A stretch of 14,534 bases of DNA. It comes from SURF-33 sp964598885 (lineage in GTDB: Bacteria > Desulfobacterota > Desulfobacteria > Desulfobacterales > Desulfosalsimonadaceae). Within the stretch, counting starts at the first letter, position 1, and each line of letters opens with the position of its first letter. The stretch spans positions 1-14,534 of the forward strand of contig CAZRES010000078.1 in assembly GCA_964598885.1 (NCBI GenBank), written 5' to 3'. Both the position numbers and the translations under genes were made by a program. The notes below the pieces were generated by a model. The model had not been told where the DNA came from, searched no databases, and worked only from the letters and a program-made list of their open reading frames with translations. Positions 1 through 8,476 of this stretch are shown one piece after another.

Positions 1-197
1 GTCGCGTGAAATGGTTCAACGAAAAAAAGGGCTACGGTTTCATCGAAACGGAAACTCACGGTGATGTTTTTGTCCATTACTCCAACATTGACAGTACCGG
101 ATTCCGGACGTTGAAAGAGTTAGACCGCGTCAGCTTGGATGTTGAAAATTCCCCCAAAGGGCCCCAGGCGGTCAAAGTTAAAGTGATCCAGGAATAA
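1..197 (+). CDS. Cold-shock domain protein (CspA family), 5' truncated
   Basis: This is the C-terminal part of a small OB-fold nucleic-acid-binding protein that acts as an RNA chaperone in the cytoplasm. The visible residues begin R-V-K-W-F-N, the hallmark start of the cold-shock domain. They contain RNP1 (KGYGFIE) and RNP2 (DVFVHYS), followed by the usual terminal strands ending in VKVKVIQE. Reading frame enters at base 3 and stops with TAA at 195-197. The GTG at position 6 is an internal valine codon of the conserved motif, not a start; only a few N-terminal residues lie outside the window. About 64 codons are visible against a family length of about 66-70. A strong palindromic terminator follows 11 bp downstream, so it is probably a monocistronic gene. 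Family assignment is very secure; which csp paralogue it is cannot be said. Confidence 0.95.
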   Translation, partial: RVKWFNEKKGYGFIETETHGDVFVHYSNIDSTGFRTLKELDRVSLDVENSPKGPQAVKVKVIQE

Positions 198-208
198 GTT
201 TTTCCGGG

Positions 209-264
209 CCGACACAAAACAGAAAGGCGGTGGTAATTACCACCGCCTTTCTGTTTTGTGTCGG
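209..264. terminator. Perfect 56-bp palindrome, probable terminator
   Basis: Bases 209-236 are the exact reverse complement of 237-264, with the centre at AATT and no unpaired loop required. The core is a GC-rich stem (AAGGCGGTGG / CCACCGCCTT) followed by the T-rich TTCTGTTTTG on the plus strand and the mirror-image tract on the minus strand. It would therefore work as a rho-independent terminator in both directions. It begins 11 bp after the cold-shock stop codon, so its likely job is to end that transcript and insulate the formate dehydrogenase operon. The extra outer arms are longer than termination needs. Confidence 0.8.
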
Positions 265-388
265 TTGTTTGAAATACGTTTCGGGAAGACCATGTGCAGA
301 GCTCTTGAAAGCAATAGAAACAATTGCGCCGCAAGAGGCATCCCATCAAGCGGGATTAAGATTATTTAAAGCCAACAACTAAAAATCA

Positions 389-417
389 TTGACAGGTTCC
401 GGTTTGTTTGATCTGAA
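389..417 (+). promoter_or_regulatory. Possible sigma-70 promoter of the formate dehydrogenase operon
   Basis: A perfect TTGACA (389-394) is followed after 17 bp by TCTGAA (412-417), a poor -10. It lies between the palindrome and the first operon gene and would give a leader of about 45 nt. I see no sigma-54 -24/-12 element and no recognisable riboswitch in 265-467. Confidence is low because the -10 matches weakly. Confidence 0.3.
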
Positions 418-467
418 AATAGAGATTTGGATTTTTATCAGGAGGTATCAGATTTGGAGAAAAGCAA

Positions 468-2423
468 ATGAAACGGATTGTGTTCAGTTCCTGGAAAAAT
501 GAAATTATTGATAACCGTGGGAAATCGCCTGAGAATTTTTCAGAGCCGGAAACCATCTCTCTGCCCCCGCTTTTCAGCGATGAGGAACGCGAGATCAAGG
601 CATGGATGGGGTGGGATGGGATTGTGATCCGATCGAATCAGGTCGATATTGTGGATATGTGCCGCGCTTACATGGCGCTGGTTCATACCGCGTCCTGCGG
701 AAGATGTTTTCCGTGCCGAATGGGAACCCGGCTGATGGATGACATTCTCACGCGAATCTGTAAGGGTGAGGGTGAGATTGACGATATCGATACGTTGCGC
801 CGCACGGGACGTATCATCACTACATCCGCCAAATGCAATGTCGGACAAACCGGGGTGATACCGATTCTCCATGCCATAGAGCACTATCCGGAAGCATTCC
901 GGCGGGCCATTGAAGAAAAAAGATCCATCTCCCCCGGGCGCTACCTGTCAAAAGTCACCGCGCCCTGCATGGAAGCCTGTCCGATTCATTTGAATATTCC
1001 GGATTATATCGAGGCGATCCGGAATGGGGATTACCAGAAGTCCCTGGAAATTATTCAAAGCCGCCTGCCGCTTCCGGGGATAGTGGGCCGCGTGTGCGTC
1101 CGTCCCTGTGAGGAGAACTGCCGACGGAAAAATATTGATGCACCGGTGTCCATCAAATTTTTGAAGCGATTCGTAGCGGACCAGGCCGCCGAGCACGGAA
1201 AATCCATTACCTATCCCGTCAAACCATCGAAGAAAACCGGAAAAGTAGCCATTGTCGGCGCCGGCCCCGGAGGAGTGACCTGTGCGTATCATTTAGCCAA
1301 AAAGGGGCATCAGGTGACCATTTACGAGCGACTTGGTGAGCCGGGCGGGATGTCTGCCATGGGAATCCCGGATTATCGTCTGCCCCGAAACATCCTCCAG
1401 GATGAGGTTTCCCTGATCGAAAACATGGGGGTCACCATAAAATATAATCATACCGTGGGAAAAGATGTGACGCTTCCGGAACTCGAGCAGAATTTTGACG
1501 CGGTTTTTATTGCCATTGGCGCTCAAAAAGGAACCTTTATGGGCGCAGAAGGCGAAAAAATGGGTTATAAAGGTTATATCCACGGCGTGGATTACCTGCT
1601 GGATATCAATATGGGCAAAGATCCATATCCCGAAGGAAAAATCGTTTGCGTCATCGGCGGCGGGAACGTGGCCATCGATTGCGTTCGGTCTTCCTTTCGC
1701 ATCGGAAAGACAGAGGTAAACCTGATTTATCGTCGCACCAAAAAAGAGATGCCGGCGGACGCGGTGGAGATCCATGACGCCGAAGAAGAAAAGGTTACTT
1801 TCCACTATCTGACGACGCCGGTTAGAATTCTGGCAAAAGACGGTAAGGTCGTGGGCCTGGAAATGATCCGTATGGAACTTGGCGAGCCCGATGCCAGCGG
1901 CCGCCAGCGTCCTGTACCGATAGAAGGTTCCGAATTCGTGATCGATTGCGATATTGTGGTTCCGGCCATCGGCCAGGCCGTGGATCTTTCGCTGCTGGAA
2001 GGCATCGACGATGTCAAGACAACGCGCTGGAATACCATTGTGGTGGATCCGGTGACCAAGCAGTCCGATCGCCCCAAGATATTTTCAGCCGGGGATTGTG
2101 AAACCGGTCCGGGCGCGCTGATCACCGCGTGCGCCGGCGGAAGACGGGCGGCGATCAGTATCGACAAACTAATCAACGGCCGGCCGCTGACCTATACCAA
2201 CGAGGATTATTTTGAACCTCTTCTGGAGGCGGTCAAGATTTATGATCCGGATGAAAAAATTGACTCTCTTGGCGGGCAACCCCGTCAGGAACTGACCATG
2301 TTGCCGCCCGATACCCGAAAGTTCACATTTGAAGAAGTGGAAGCCGGTTTTTCACCCCAGGAGGCCGTCGCCGAATCCCTCCGGTGCCTCCGGTGTTATC
2401 GGGTGGCCATGGTGGCCGTTTAG
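468..2423 (+). CDS. fdhB: Formate dehydrogenase beta subunit: NuoF-type 4Fe-4S domain fused to NfnB/GltD-like FAD/NADPH oxidoreductase
   Basis: Probable electron-output subunit of a soluble formate dehydrogenase, passing electrons between FdhA and NADP(H); 651 aa. Residues about 50-140 match the NuoF 4Fe-4S domain: SCGRCFPCR gives C77, C80 and C83, with C123 as fourth ligand. The FMN/NADH-binding part of NuoF is absent. Residues about 160-225 carry the NfnB/GltD N-terminal cysteines (C167, C171, C210, C214, C218). Then come the FAD motif GAGPGG (264-269), the pyridine-nucleotide motif GGGN (397-400) with Y421-R422-R423, which in GltD/NfnB relatives favours NADPH, and the second FAD motif AGD (541-543). 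A CLRC pair (640-643) closes the protein. The ATG at 468 has GGAG 8 bp upstream, and a stop at 420-422 rules out a longer start. fdhA follows after 40 bp. The domain set resembles Moorella FdhB as I recall it. NADP specificity is inferred; a ferredoxin partner is also possible. Confidence 0.85.
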   Translation: MKRIVFSSWKNEIIDNRGKSPENFSEPETISLPPLFSDEEREIKAWMGWDGIVIRSNQVDIVDMCRAYMALVHTASCGRCFPCRMGTRLMDDILTRICKGEGEIDDIDTLRRTGRIITTSAKCNVGQTGVIPILHAIEHYPEAFRRAIEEKRSISPGRYLSKVTAPCMEACPIHLNIPDYIEAIRNGDYQKSLEIIQSRLPLPGIVGRVCVRPCEENCRRKNIDAPVSIKFLKRFVADQAAEHGKSITYPVKPSKKTGKVAIVGAGPGGVTCAYHLAKKGHQVTIYERLGEPGGMSAMGIPDYRLPRNILQDEVSLIENMGVTIKYNHTVGKDVTLPELEQNFDAVFIAIGAQKGTFMGAEGEKMGYKGYIHGVDYLLDINMGKDPYPEGKIVCVIGGGNVAIDCVRSSFRIGKTEVNLIYRRTKKEMPADAVEIHDAEEEKVTFHYLTTPVRILAKDGKVVGLEMIRMELGEPDASGRQRPVPIEGSEFVIDCDIVVPAIGQAVDLSLLEGIDDVKTTRWNTIVVDPVTKQSDRPKIFSAGDCETGPGALITACAGGRRAAISIDKLINGRPLTYTNEDYFEPLLEAVKIYDPDEKIDSLGGQPRQELTMLPPDTRKFTFEEVEAGFSPQEAVAESLRCLRCYRVAMVAV

Positions 2424-2463
2424 AATATAGCGACAAATGCTTCTTACTATAGGAGTTCCCGAA

Positions 2464-5250
2464 ATGAATGAAAATCAGACCATGTTTATCAATAACCGTG
2501 AACTGGCCTTTACGCCGGGTCAGACCATTTTGGAAGTGGCCGAAGCCAATCATATTCATATCCCGACCCTGTGCTATCTGAAAAATGCGTCGCCCACCGA
2601 ATCGTGCCGGGTGTGTGTGGTGGAAGTAGAGGGGCTGGAAAGCCTGGTCCCCTCCTGCGCGACGCCGGCCAGGGCCGGAACTCGCGTGCTGACCGATTCC
2701 AAAAAGGTCGTCGAGGCCAGAAAGGAGATCATCGCATTTCTGCTGGCTTCCGGAAATCACAACTGCGCCATTGCCGAATCCACCGACCGGGATTGGACCG
2801 CCTATCAACTCAAGGTTCAACAAGAAGACGGTGCTGCCGATCTTTGTCCGGCCTGGGGAGATTGCCGCCTGCAGGATCTGGCCTATCACTATCAGGTTAC
2901 CGTCCAGGATTTTCAACAGAAGATTCCCCGTGCGGACAGCCCATATCCCATGGAACTGGCCAATCCGTTTATTATTCGCGATTTTTCCAGATGCATCCTG
3001 TGCGGCCGATGCGTGAAAGCCTGCCGTGAAGTTCAGGTAAACAACGCCATTGAATTCGGATATACCAGTGATTATACAAAGATCACGACCGGAAAAAACG
3101 ACGCCCCGCTCAAGGATTCTGACTGTGTGTTCTGCGGTGAATGCGTGCAGGTCTGCCCGGTTGCCGCCTTGGTTGAAAAGGACGCTCGTTATGCGTGGCG
3201 GCCCAATGAAGTTAAGCAGTTGCGGAGCACATGCCCATACTGCGGCGTAGGTTGCCAGATCAATCTTCATGTAAAAAACGACAGGGTTTTGAAAATCACC
3301 GGCGTTGAATCATCTCCGCCGAATTTCGGCAGCCTCTGTGTCAAGGGACGTTTCGGATTCAACTTTATTGACTCACCCGAACGCTTGAAGGTTCCTCTGG
3401 TCAAAGACAGGGAAACCCAGGAGTTCAAGGAAACCACATGGGATGAAGCTCTGGATCTGGTGGCGGATCGGTTGAAAACCATTTCCAGGCACCACGGACC
3501 CGACAGCATCGGCTTGCTGACTTCCGCTCGCATGACAAATGAAGACAATTATATCATGCAGAAATTCGCCAGAGCGGTTCTTAAAACCAACAATGTGGAT
3601 CACTGCGCCCGTCTCTGACATTCTTCCACAGTGGCCGGTCTGGCCGCAGCATTCGGAAGTGGCGCCATGTCCAACACCATCGCGGACATCGGAAAAGCAG
3701 AGGTGATCCTGGTTACCGGATCGAATACCACTGAAAATCATCCGGTCATATCCGCCATCATCAAACGGGCAGCCCATTATAAAAATACGAAATTGATCGT
3801 CGTTGATCCCAGACGGATCAAGCTGGCCGAATTCGCGCATCTCTGGCTGCGCCCCCGTCCGGGAACGGATGTCGCCTGGATCAATGGGCTTTTGCATGTC
3901 ATTATCAAGGAAAACCTGCTGGAGAAGACATTTATCGAAAATCGCACTACCGGGTTTGATGCGCTGGCAAAAGTGGTGGAAAAATATAATCCTGATATGG
4001 TGTCTGAGATCACCGGTATCCCGGCGCAAGACATTATCAAAGCAGCGAGAATGTATGCCGGTGGGAGCCCCGCCAGTATTGTCTATTGCATGGGGATCAC
4101 CCAGCATATTTCCGGGACGGACAACGTTAAATCATTGGCCAACCTGGCCATGACCTGCGGCAATCTTGGCGTGCCGGGCGGCGGCGTCAATCCGTTGCGA
4201 GGACAAAACAACGTCCAGGGGGCGTGCGACATGGGAGGCCTCCCGGATGTCTATTCCGGATACCAGAAAGTGACCGATCCGGCCATACGGCAGAAAATGG
4301 AAGCGGCCTGGGAAGTTTCGGATTTACCGGAAAAGCCGGGGCTTAAAGCCACGGAAATGGTGCCCATGGCCCATGAGGGAAAGGTCAAAGCCTTATATAT
4401 TGCCGGTGAAAATCCGTTGGTGTCGGATCCCGACCTGAATCATACGGAAGAAAGTTTCCGTAATCTGGATTTTCTGGTGGTGCAGGATATTTTTATGACG
4501 GAAACGGCTAGGATGGCCGATGTGGTTTTTCCGGTGGCCAGTTTCGCCGAAAAGGACGGCACTTTTTCCAACACGGAAAGACGTGTGCAACGGATAAGAA
4601 AGGCCGTGCCGGCTCCGGGTGGAGCCCGTGAAGACTGGCAGATTTTATGCGATATCGCCACCCGCATGGGCTATTCCATGACCTACCCGGATGCCCGGAC
4701 GATTTTTGATGAGATTCGTTCCGTAACACCGTCTTATGCGGGTATTACCTATGACCGGATCGAAACCGAGGGTATTCACTGGCCTTGTCCGACAACGGAT
4801 CATCCCGGAACTCCGATTCTGCATGTGGATCAATTTCCCATCGGAAAAGGCGTATTTTTTCCTATCGAGTGGGTGGCGCCGGATGAAATAACCGATGAGC
4901 AGTATAACTTTTACCTGACAACCGGTCGTCTTCTCTACCACTATCATACCGGCACCATGACCCGGAAGGTCGATGGCCTTAACGAGCGCGCGCCGGAAAA
5001 TTACGTGGAAGTCTCACCCAATGATGCGGAAAAATATGGTCTTTCCTCAGGCGATATGGTCGAGGTGTCATCAAGAAGAGGGCGAATATCGGCCAAAACA
5101 AAAATATCCTCCACAGCGGTGGACGGAACTGTTTTCATTCCGTTTCATTTTGCCGAATCCGCCGTCAACCGGTTGACCAATGCCGCCCTGGATCCGGTAT
5201 CCAAGATTCCCGAATTCAAGGTGTGCGCGGTAAAGCTGGAAAAAGTTTAA
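2464..5250 (+). CDS. fdhA: Formate dehydrogenase catalytic subunit, selenocysteine-containing (UGA at 3616-3618)
   Basis: Cytoplasmic molybdenum- or tungsten-bis-MGD enzyme interconverting formate and CO2; 928 aa when UGA is read as selenocysteine 385. The context HCARL-U-HS, then TVAGLA, is the formate dehydrogenase active site, with His386 as the catalytic histidine. Domains in order: NuoG-like 2Fe-2S (C37, C48, C51, C65); His/Cys 4Fe-4S segment (H99, C101, C128, C134); two ferredoxin 4Fe-4S motifs (C177/180/183/187 and C221/224/227/231); the catalytic-domain 4Fe-4S (C257, C260, C264, C292); the molybdopterin core; and the C-terminal dinucleotide-binding domain from about 814. ATG 2464 is chosen because AGGAG lies 8 bp upstream; the in-frame ATG at 2437 lacks a ribosome binding site. 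The N-terminal Fe-S chain fits electron transfer to the upstream NuoF/NfnB-type subunit. No signal peptide is seen. Without recoding this gene would be mis-split at 3618. Metal choice cannot be told. Confidence 0.95.
3616..3647 (+). promoter_or_regulatory. Selenocysteine UGA codon with bacterial SECIS hairpin
   Basis: The in-frame TGA (3616-3618) is followed 12 nt later by a hairpin: GTGGCC (3631-3636), loop GGTCT (3637-3641), GGCCGC (3642-3647). The GGCC/GGCC stem is perfect, extended by a U-G and a G-C pair. From memory, the E. coli fdhF SECIS has an AGGUCU apical loop starting a similar distance after its UGA, and the G-U in that loop is what SelB recognises. Both spacing and loop agree here. 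The organism must therefore encode SelA/SelB/SelC/SelD, none of which is in this window. Confidence 0.85.
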
Positions 5251-5262
5251 GCCGCCTCCGGT

Positions 5263-8202
5263 TTACTCCCGGCTTTCCGGAATCACCACCACTGTAGCGG
5301 CGGCATCTGTATCCAGGTAACGCCGGGCCATGGTCGATATCTCCTTGGGGGTTATCGACGCATAATCGGATGCAATGGTGCGGGCCCAATCGAACAGCTC
5401 GGGATGCCGGCCGGATGTTTTCAGCACGGTGTTAAGCCAGTAGCCGTTGGTTTTGACGGTTTCAGCAACAGAGGTCAGAATGGGGTTGACGGCCCGCATT
5501 ACCTCATCAGCGGAGACGCCATTTTCGGCCAGTTCACCGGCGATGGTTTTGACGGCGCCAGCAACAATGTCGGCATCTTCCGGATCGATCATCACCACGG
5601 CCCTGAGCATGCCGAATTCCGGATAAGCCCGGCTTGGATCATGATAGGCGTGATAGGAATACGCCGCACCCATGGCTTCCCGGATACGCTGGCGCATGCG
5701 GTCGTTTAGAATTTCCGACAGAACCGACAGTCGCCGGTTGGTGTGGATATCCCAGTAGTCTCTGGTGGGAAAGGCGACAGTGAGCATGCCCTGTGGGATG
5801 CGGGTAGGCACCTCGACGTTGAGGGATTTTCCCTGGGGAAAGCTCGGACGTCGGTCGACGGAGATTGCGGATTTGTCTCGGGCCGGCAGATGGCCGAGAT
5901 ACCGTGCCGCCAATTCGATTACCCTTTCCACATCCAGATCCCCCACAATGGAAAGTTCCAGGGGGCTGTAATTGATGGCATCTCCCGCCCATTGTCGCAC
6001 ATCCTCAAGGGAGGCGGTTTTTTTCAGCACGTCAAATGTCGGCAGCCCGAAACGGCTGTCGCCGCCGGCCAGAAACCGGTTCCCGTGAAATATCATGCCG
6101 CCCTGGATATTATGCGCCAGAGCGTCAAACTCCTGTTCCAGTTTCTGAATGGCCAGATTGTAGGCATCCTCCCGGAAGCCGGGATCTTCAAGATGGGCTT
6201 GGTAGAGCTGGAACAGGGTTTCGATCTGGTCTGGGACGGTATGTCCTTTAAAGACAAAGTGATCTTCATTCACCTGAAAAGAAACCGAGGTGTGGGTGCC
6301 GGCAAGGGCTTGGCGCAGGTCGTCCCGGTTCATTGCTCCCAGCCCGCTTAACTGGATCACCTTCTGGCTCACAACGGCCAGTCCGGGTTGCTGTGGCGGC
6401 TCCGAGGATTTTCCGTTGCCGAAGATCAGGGAAGTTTTGATCTGATTGGCCTTAAAATCCGTTGGTTTGATGTTGATGCGGACGCCGTTTTCCAGTTCCA
6501 CAACCACAACGTTGAGATCCGAAATATTTTTTCGCAGCACGACGGCGGCTGTTTGATCCGGAACCGGCAGATAAGGGAAAGTGAGGATTTCTTTTTCCGG
6601 GACGGGTGTTACGGGAAATTCTCGGCTATGGAAATAGGCATCCAGTATTTCGTCTTCTGGTACTGCCTCGTCGCCGGCAAGATCCGCATTGCCGGTTACC
6701 AGGATCAGGCGGTGCGGGGGCCGCCAGTCGCGCAGCAACGCCTCATGCAGGTCCTCCCGGCTGACGCTTTCCACCATGGGACCCAGTAGCTCCATGCGCT
6801 GCTGCGGCGACTGAAATACTTCCATGTTATTAAGGCTGCTGATAATCGAGCGGGCCAGATGCCGGCTTTCCCGGGTGGGGGCTTTTTTAACGGCGTTTTC
6901 GAGTTCCGCGATAAATTCCCGACGGGCCAGTTCCTTTTCATAATCCGTAAAGCCGTGCGTCAGGGCCCGGCGCAGTACCTGTTCCAGGGTCGATAGGGTC
7001 TGGTTCCATTTTTCCGGCGGGCATTTGGCATTTATTTCAGCGGTTTTAACATAATTAAGATAGATACCCGAGTAGATGGAAGCATGAGTAAAGGGTGTTT
7101 CCGGATCTTCGAGCATTTCCGAAAGCCGCTGATTGATAAGATGATTGGCCATGCTGGAATGAAGGCGATTGCGGCGGTAATCAACAGAATCGGTCGGCTG
7201 GATTTGCTTGGAGACCACTTCGATGCTCACGCTGGTGGCTCCGGCTTCGCTTTCATGATGATGAAACGCCTTGGCGCCGCCGTGGGCGATGAATCCCGGG
7301 TCCGGATAGACCCTTTCCGGTCCTCTGGATGTAATGTCCGAAAACCGTTCCCGGATGAGATTATCGGCTTCGGTCACATCAAAATCGCCCGCCATGATCA
7401 GCACCATCCGATCCGGCCGGTACCAAGCATCATAAAAATTTTTCAGTATTTGTCGTTCTGCGGTCTTGAGCACCGACTCCTCGCCGATGGGAAGCCGGCG
7501 GGGAAGCAGGGCGTCGGGCAGCTCGAAGTTAAAGGTTTCCACAAAAGTGCGATAGCCTACTGAATCTCGGGTCCGCTTTTCTGCCAACACCACCTGGCGT
7601 TCCCGTTTTACTTCATCTTCCGGGATCAGGGCTCCTGCCGCGTAATCCCGCATGACCAGCAACCCCTGAGCCAGGCTTTCCGCATCTCCTCCGGGCAGAT
7701 CGATATCGTAAACAGTGCTGTAAAAACTGGTCTGCGCGTTGACATCCGGTCCGAATTTCATGCCGATGCTCTGGAAATATTTAACCAGTTCCCCTGGTGA
7801 AAAATTTTCCGTGCCGCAAAAGAGCATATGTTCCAGAAAATGCGCCAGCCCTCGTTCGGTTTCGGATTCGTGCATGGAGCCGGCCTGCACGAACAGATGC
7901 ATGCTGACCCGGTGTTCCGGTCGCTGGTTTTGCAGCATGACATATCGAAAACCATTGGGCAGTTCCCGGAAAATCAAGGCCGGATCCGGTTCAAGGTCTG
8001 CTGCCTCATGAGGCCATTGGATGGAGGGGTTATAAATGGCGTCAGCGGGATCAACGACGGAAACCCCATCTGCGTTTCTGGCCTGTTCGATATAATACCG
8101 GCAATCGCCGAACACATTGCAGCATCCGGCCAGGGCCAGGGCCGTAACGGCAATAACGGTAAACAGCAAGATATTTTTTAGAACCCGCCGGGAATTTTCC
8201 AT
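5263..8202 (-). CDS. M16 family zinc metalloprotease (pitrilysin/insulinase type), predicted lipoprotein
   Basis: Large 979-aa protease of the inverzincin family, probably degrading peptides in the periplasm. Residues 11-26 are a hydrophobic signal ending in the lipobox LAGC, with C27 as the lipidated cysteine and no Asp at +2, so outer-membrane sorting is likely. The inverted zinc motif H121-F-L-E124-H125 is intact, and ERQVVLAEK (201-209) supplies the third-ligand glutamate. The length fits the full pitrilysin fold: an active N-terminal M16 half plus M16_C modules (about 80-500), then a catalytically inactive second half (about 560-979) lacking an HxxEH. The start has AGGA about 9 bp upstream. 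It is convergent with fdhA, the stop codons being 12 bp apart with no obvious terminator hairpin between them. Expression appears independent of its neighbours. Substrate unknown. Confidence 0.93.
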   Translation of the reverse strand: MENSRRVLKNILLFTVIAVTALALAGCCNVFGDCRYYIEQARNADGVSVVDPADAIYNPSIQWPHEAADLEPDPALIFRELPNGFRYVMLQNQRPEHRVSMHLFVQAGSMHESETERGLAHFLEHMLFCGTENFSPGELVKYFQSIGMKFGPDVNAQTSFYSTVYDIDLPGGDAESLAQGLLVMRDYAAGALIPEDEVKRERQVVLAEKRTRDSVGYRTFVETFNFELPDALLPRRLPIGEESVLKTAERQILKNFYDAWYRPDRMVLIMAGDFDVTEADNLIRERFSDITSRGPERVYPDPGFIAHGGAKAFHHHESEAGATSVSIEVVSKQIQPTDSVDYRRNRLHSSMANHLINQRLSEMLEDPETPFTHASIYSGIYLNYVKTAEINAKCPPEKWNQTLSTLEQVLRRALTHGFTDYEKELARREFIAELENAVKKAPTRESRHLARSIISSLNNMEVFQSPQQRMELLGPMVESVSREDLHEALLRDWRPPHRLILVTGNADLAGDEAVPEDEILDAYFHSREFPVTPVPEKEILTFPYLPVPDQTAAVVLRKNISDLNVVVVELENGVRINIKPTDFKANQIKTSLIFGNGKSSEPPQQPGLAVVSQKVIQLSGLGAMNRDDLRQALAGTHTSVSFQVNEDHFVFKGHTVPDQIETLFQLYQAHLEDPGFREDAYNLAIQKLEQEFDALAHNIQGGMIFHGNRFLAGGDSRFGLPTFDVLKKTASLEDVRQWAGDAINYSPLELSIVGDLDVERVIELAARYLGHLPARDKSAISVDRRPSFPQGKSLNVEVPTRIPQGMLTVAFPTRDYWDIHTNRRLSVLSEILNDRMRQRIREAMGAAYSYHAYHDPSRAYPEFGMLRAVVMIDPEDADIVAGAVKTIAGELAENGVSADEVMRAVNPILTSVAETVKTNGYWLNTVLKTSGRHPELFDWARTIASDYASITPKEISTMARRYLDTDAAATVVVIPESRE

Positions 8203-8337
8203 ATCAGTTTATCCTAATCTCACCTTTTTTATTGAATTTCTGATCGGTATTTTTGATGATTGACAGCCATATCCAGCTGATAAGGTTCAGGTATCAAAAG
8301 GAATTGGATGTAAACCAGCGCCTTAATTACTCTTTAC

Positions 8338-8366
8338 TTTTTATCGCATCCCCATTGAAAAGTCAA
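8338..8366 (-). promoter_or_regulatory. Sigma-70-like promoter of the M16 protease gene
   Basis: On the minus strand TTGACT (8366-8361) is followed by exactly 17 bp and then TAAAAA (8343-8338). This predicts a 5' leader of about 130 nt before the start at 8202. The same -35/17 bp/TAAAAA arrangement occurs upstream of ppiD, which strengthens both calls. No experimental support. Confidence 0.5.
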
Positions 8367-8403
8367 CGTGGAGCCACGGGAAAACCGGTGAAAAGAATTT
8401 GCC

Positions 8404-8432
8404 TTGATGTTGATCAACCCCTGTGTTAAGAC
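8404..8432 (+). promoter_or_regulatory. Weak candidate promoter for the PiT-DUF47 operon
   Basis: TTGATG (8404-8409), a 17-bp spacer and TAAGAC (8427-8432) lie 45 bp upstream of the transporter start. A short palindrome, GTTGATCAAC (8409-8418), overlaps the spacer and could be an operator. No sequence resembling the enterobacterial Pho box direct repeat was seen in 8203-8476. The matches are modest. Confidence 0.25.
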
Positions 8433-8476
8433 CTGCGCAACTTGAAGTAGCTTAAATATCGGTGTGGAGAGGAGTT

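Noticed and set aside
292..369. Short frame (MCRALESNRNNC...) upstream of the formate dehydrogenase operon
   Set aside because: Only about 25 codons, no clear ribosome binding site, and it ends before the operon promoter candidate.
3631..5250. Separate 539-aa molybdopterin oxidoreductase starting at GTG 3631
   Set aside because: It is the C-terminal part of fdhA after the UGA; the GTG lies in the SECIS stem, has no ribosome binding site, and encodes the conserved Val of TVAGLA.
5251..5262. Terminator between convergent fdhA and M16 genes
   Set aside because: Only short CCGG repeats are present, with no stable stem or T tract; the two transcripts probably overlap.
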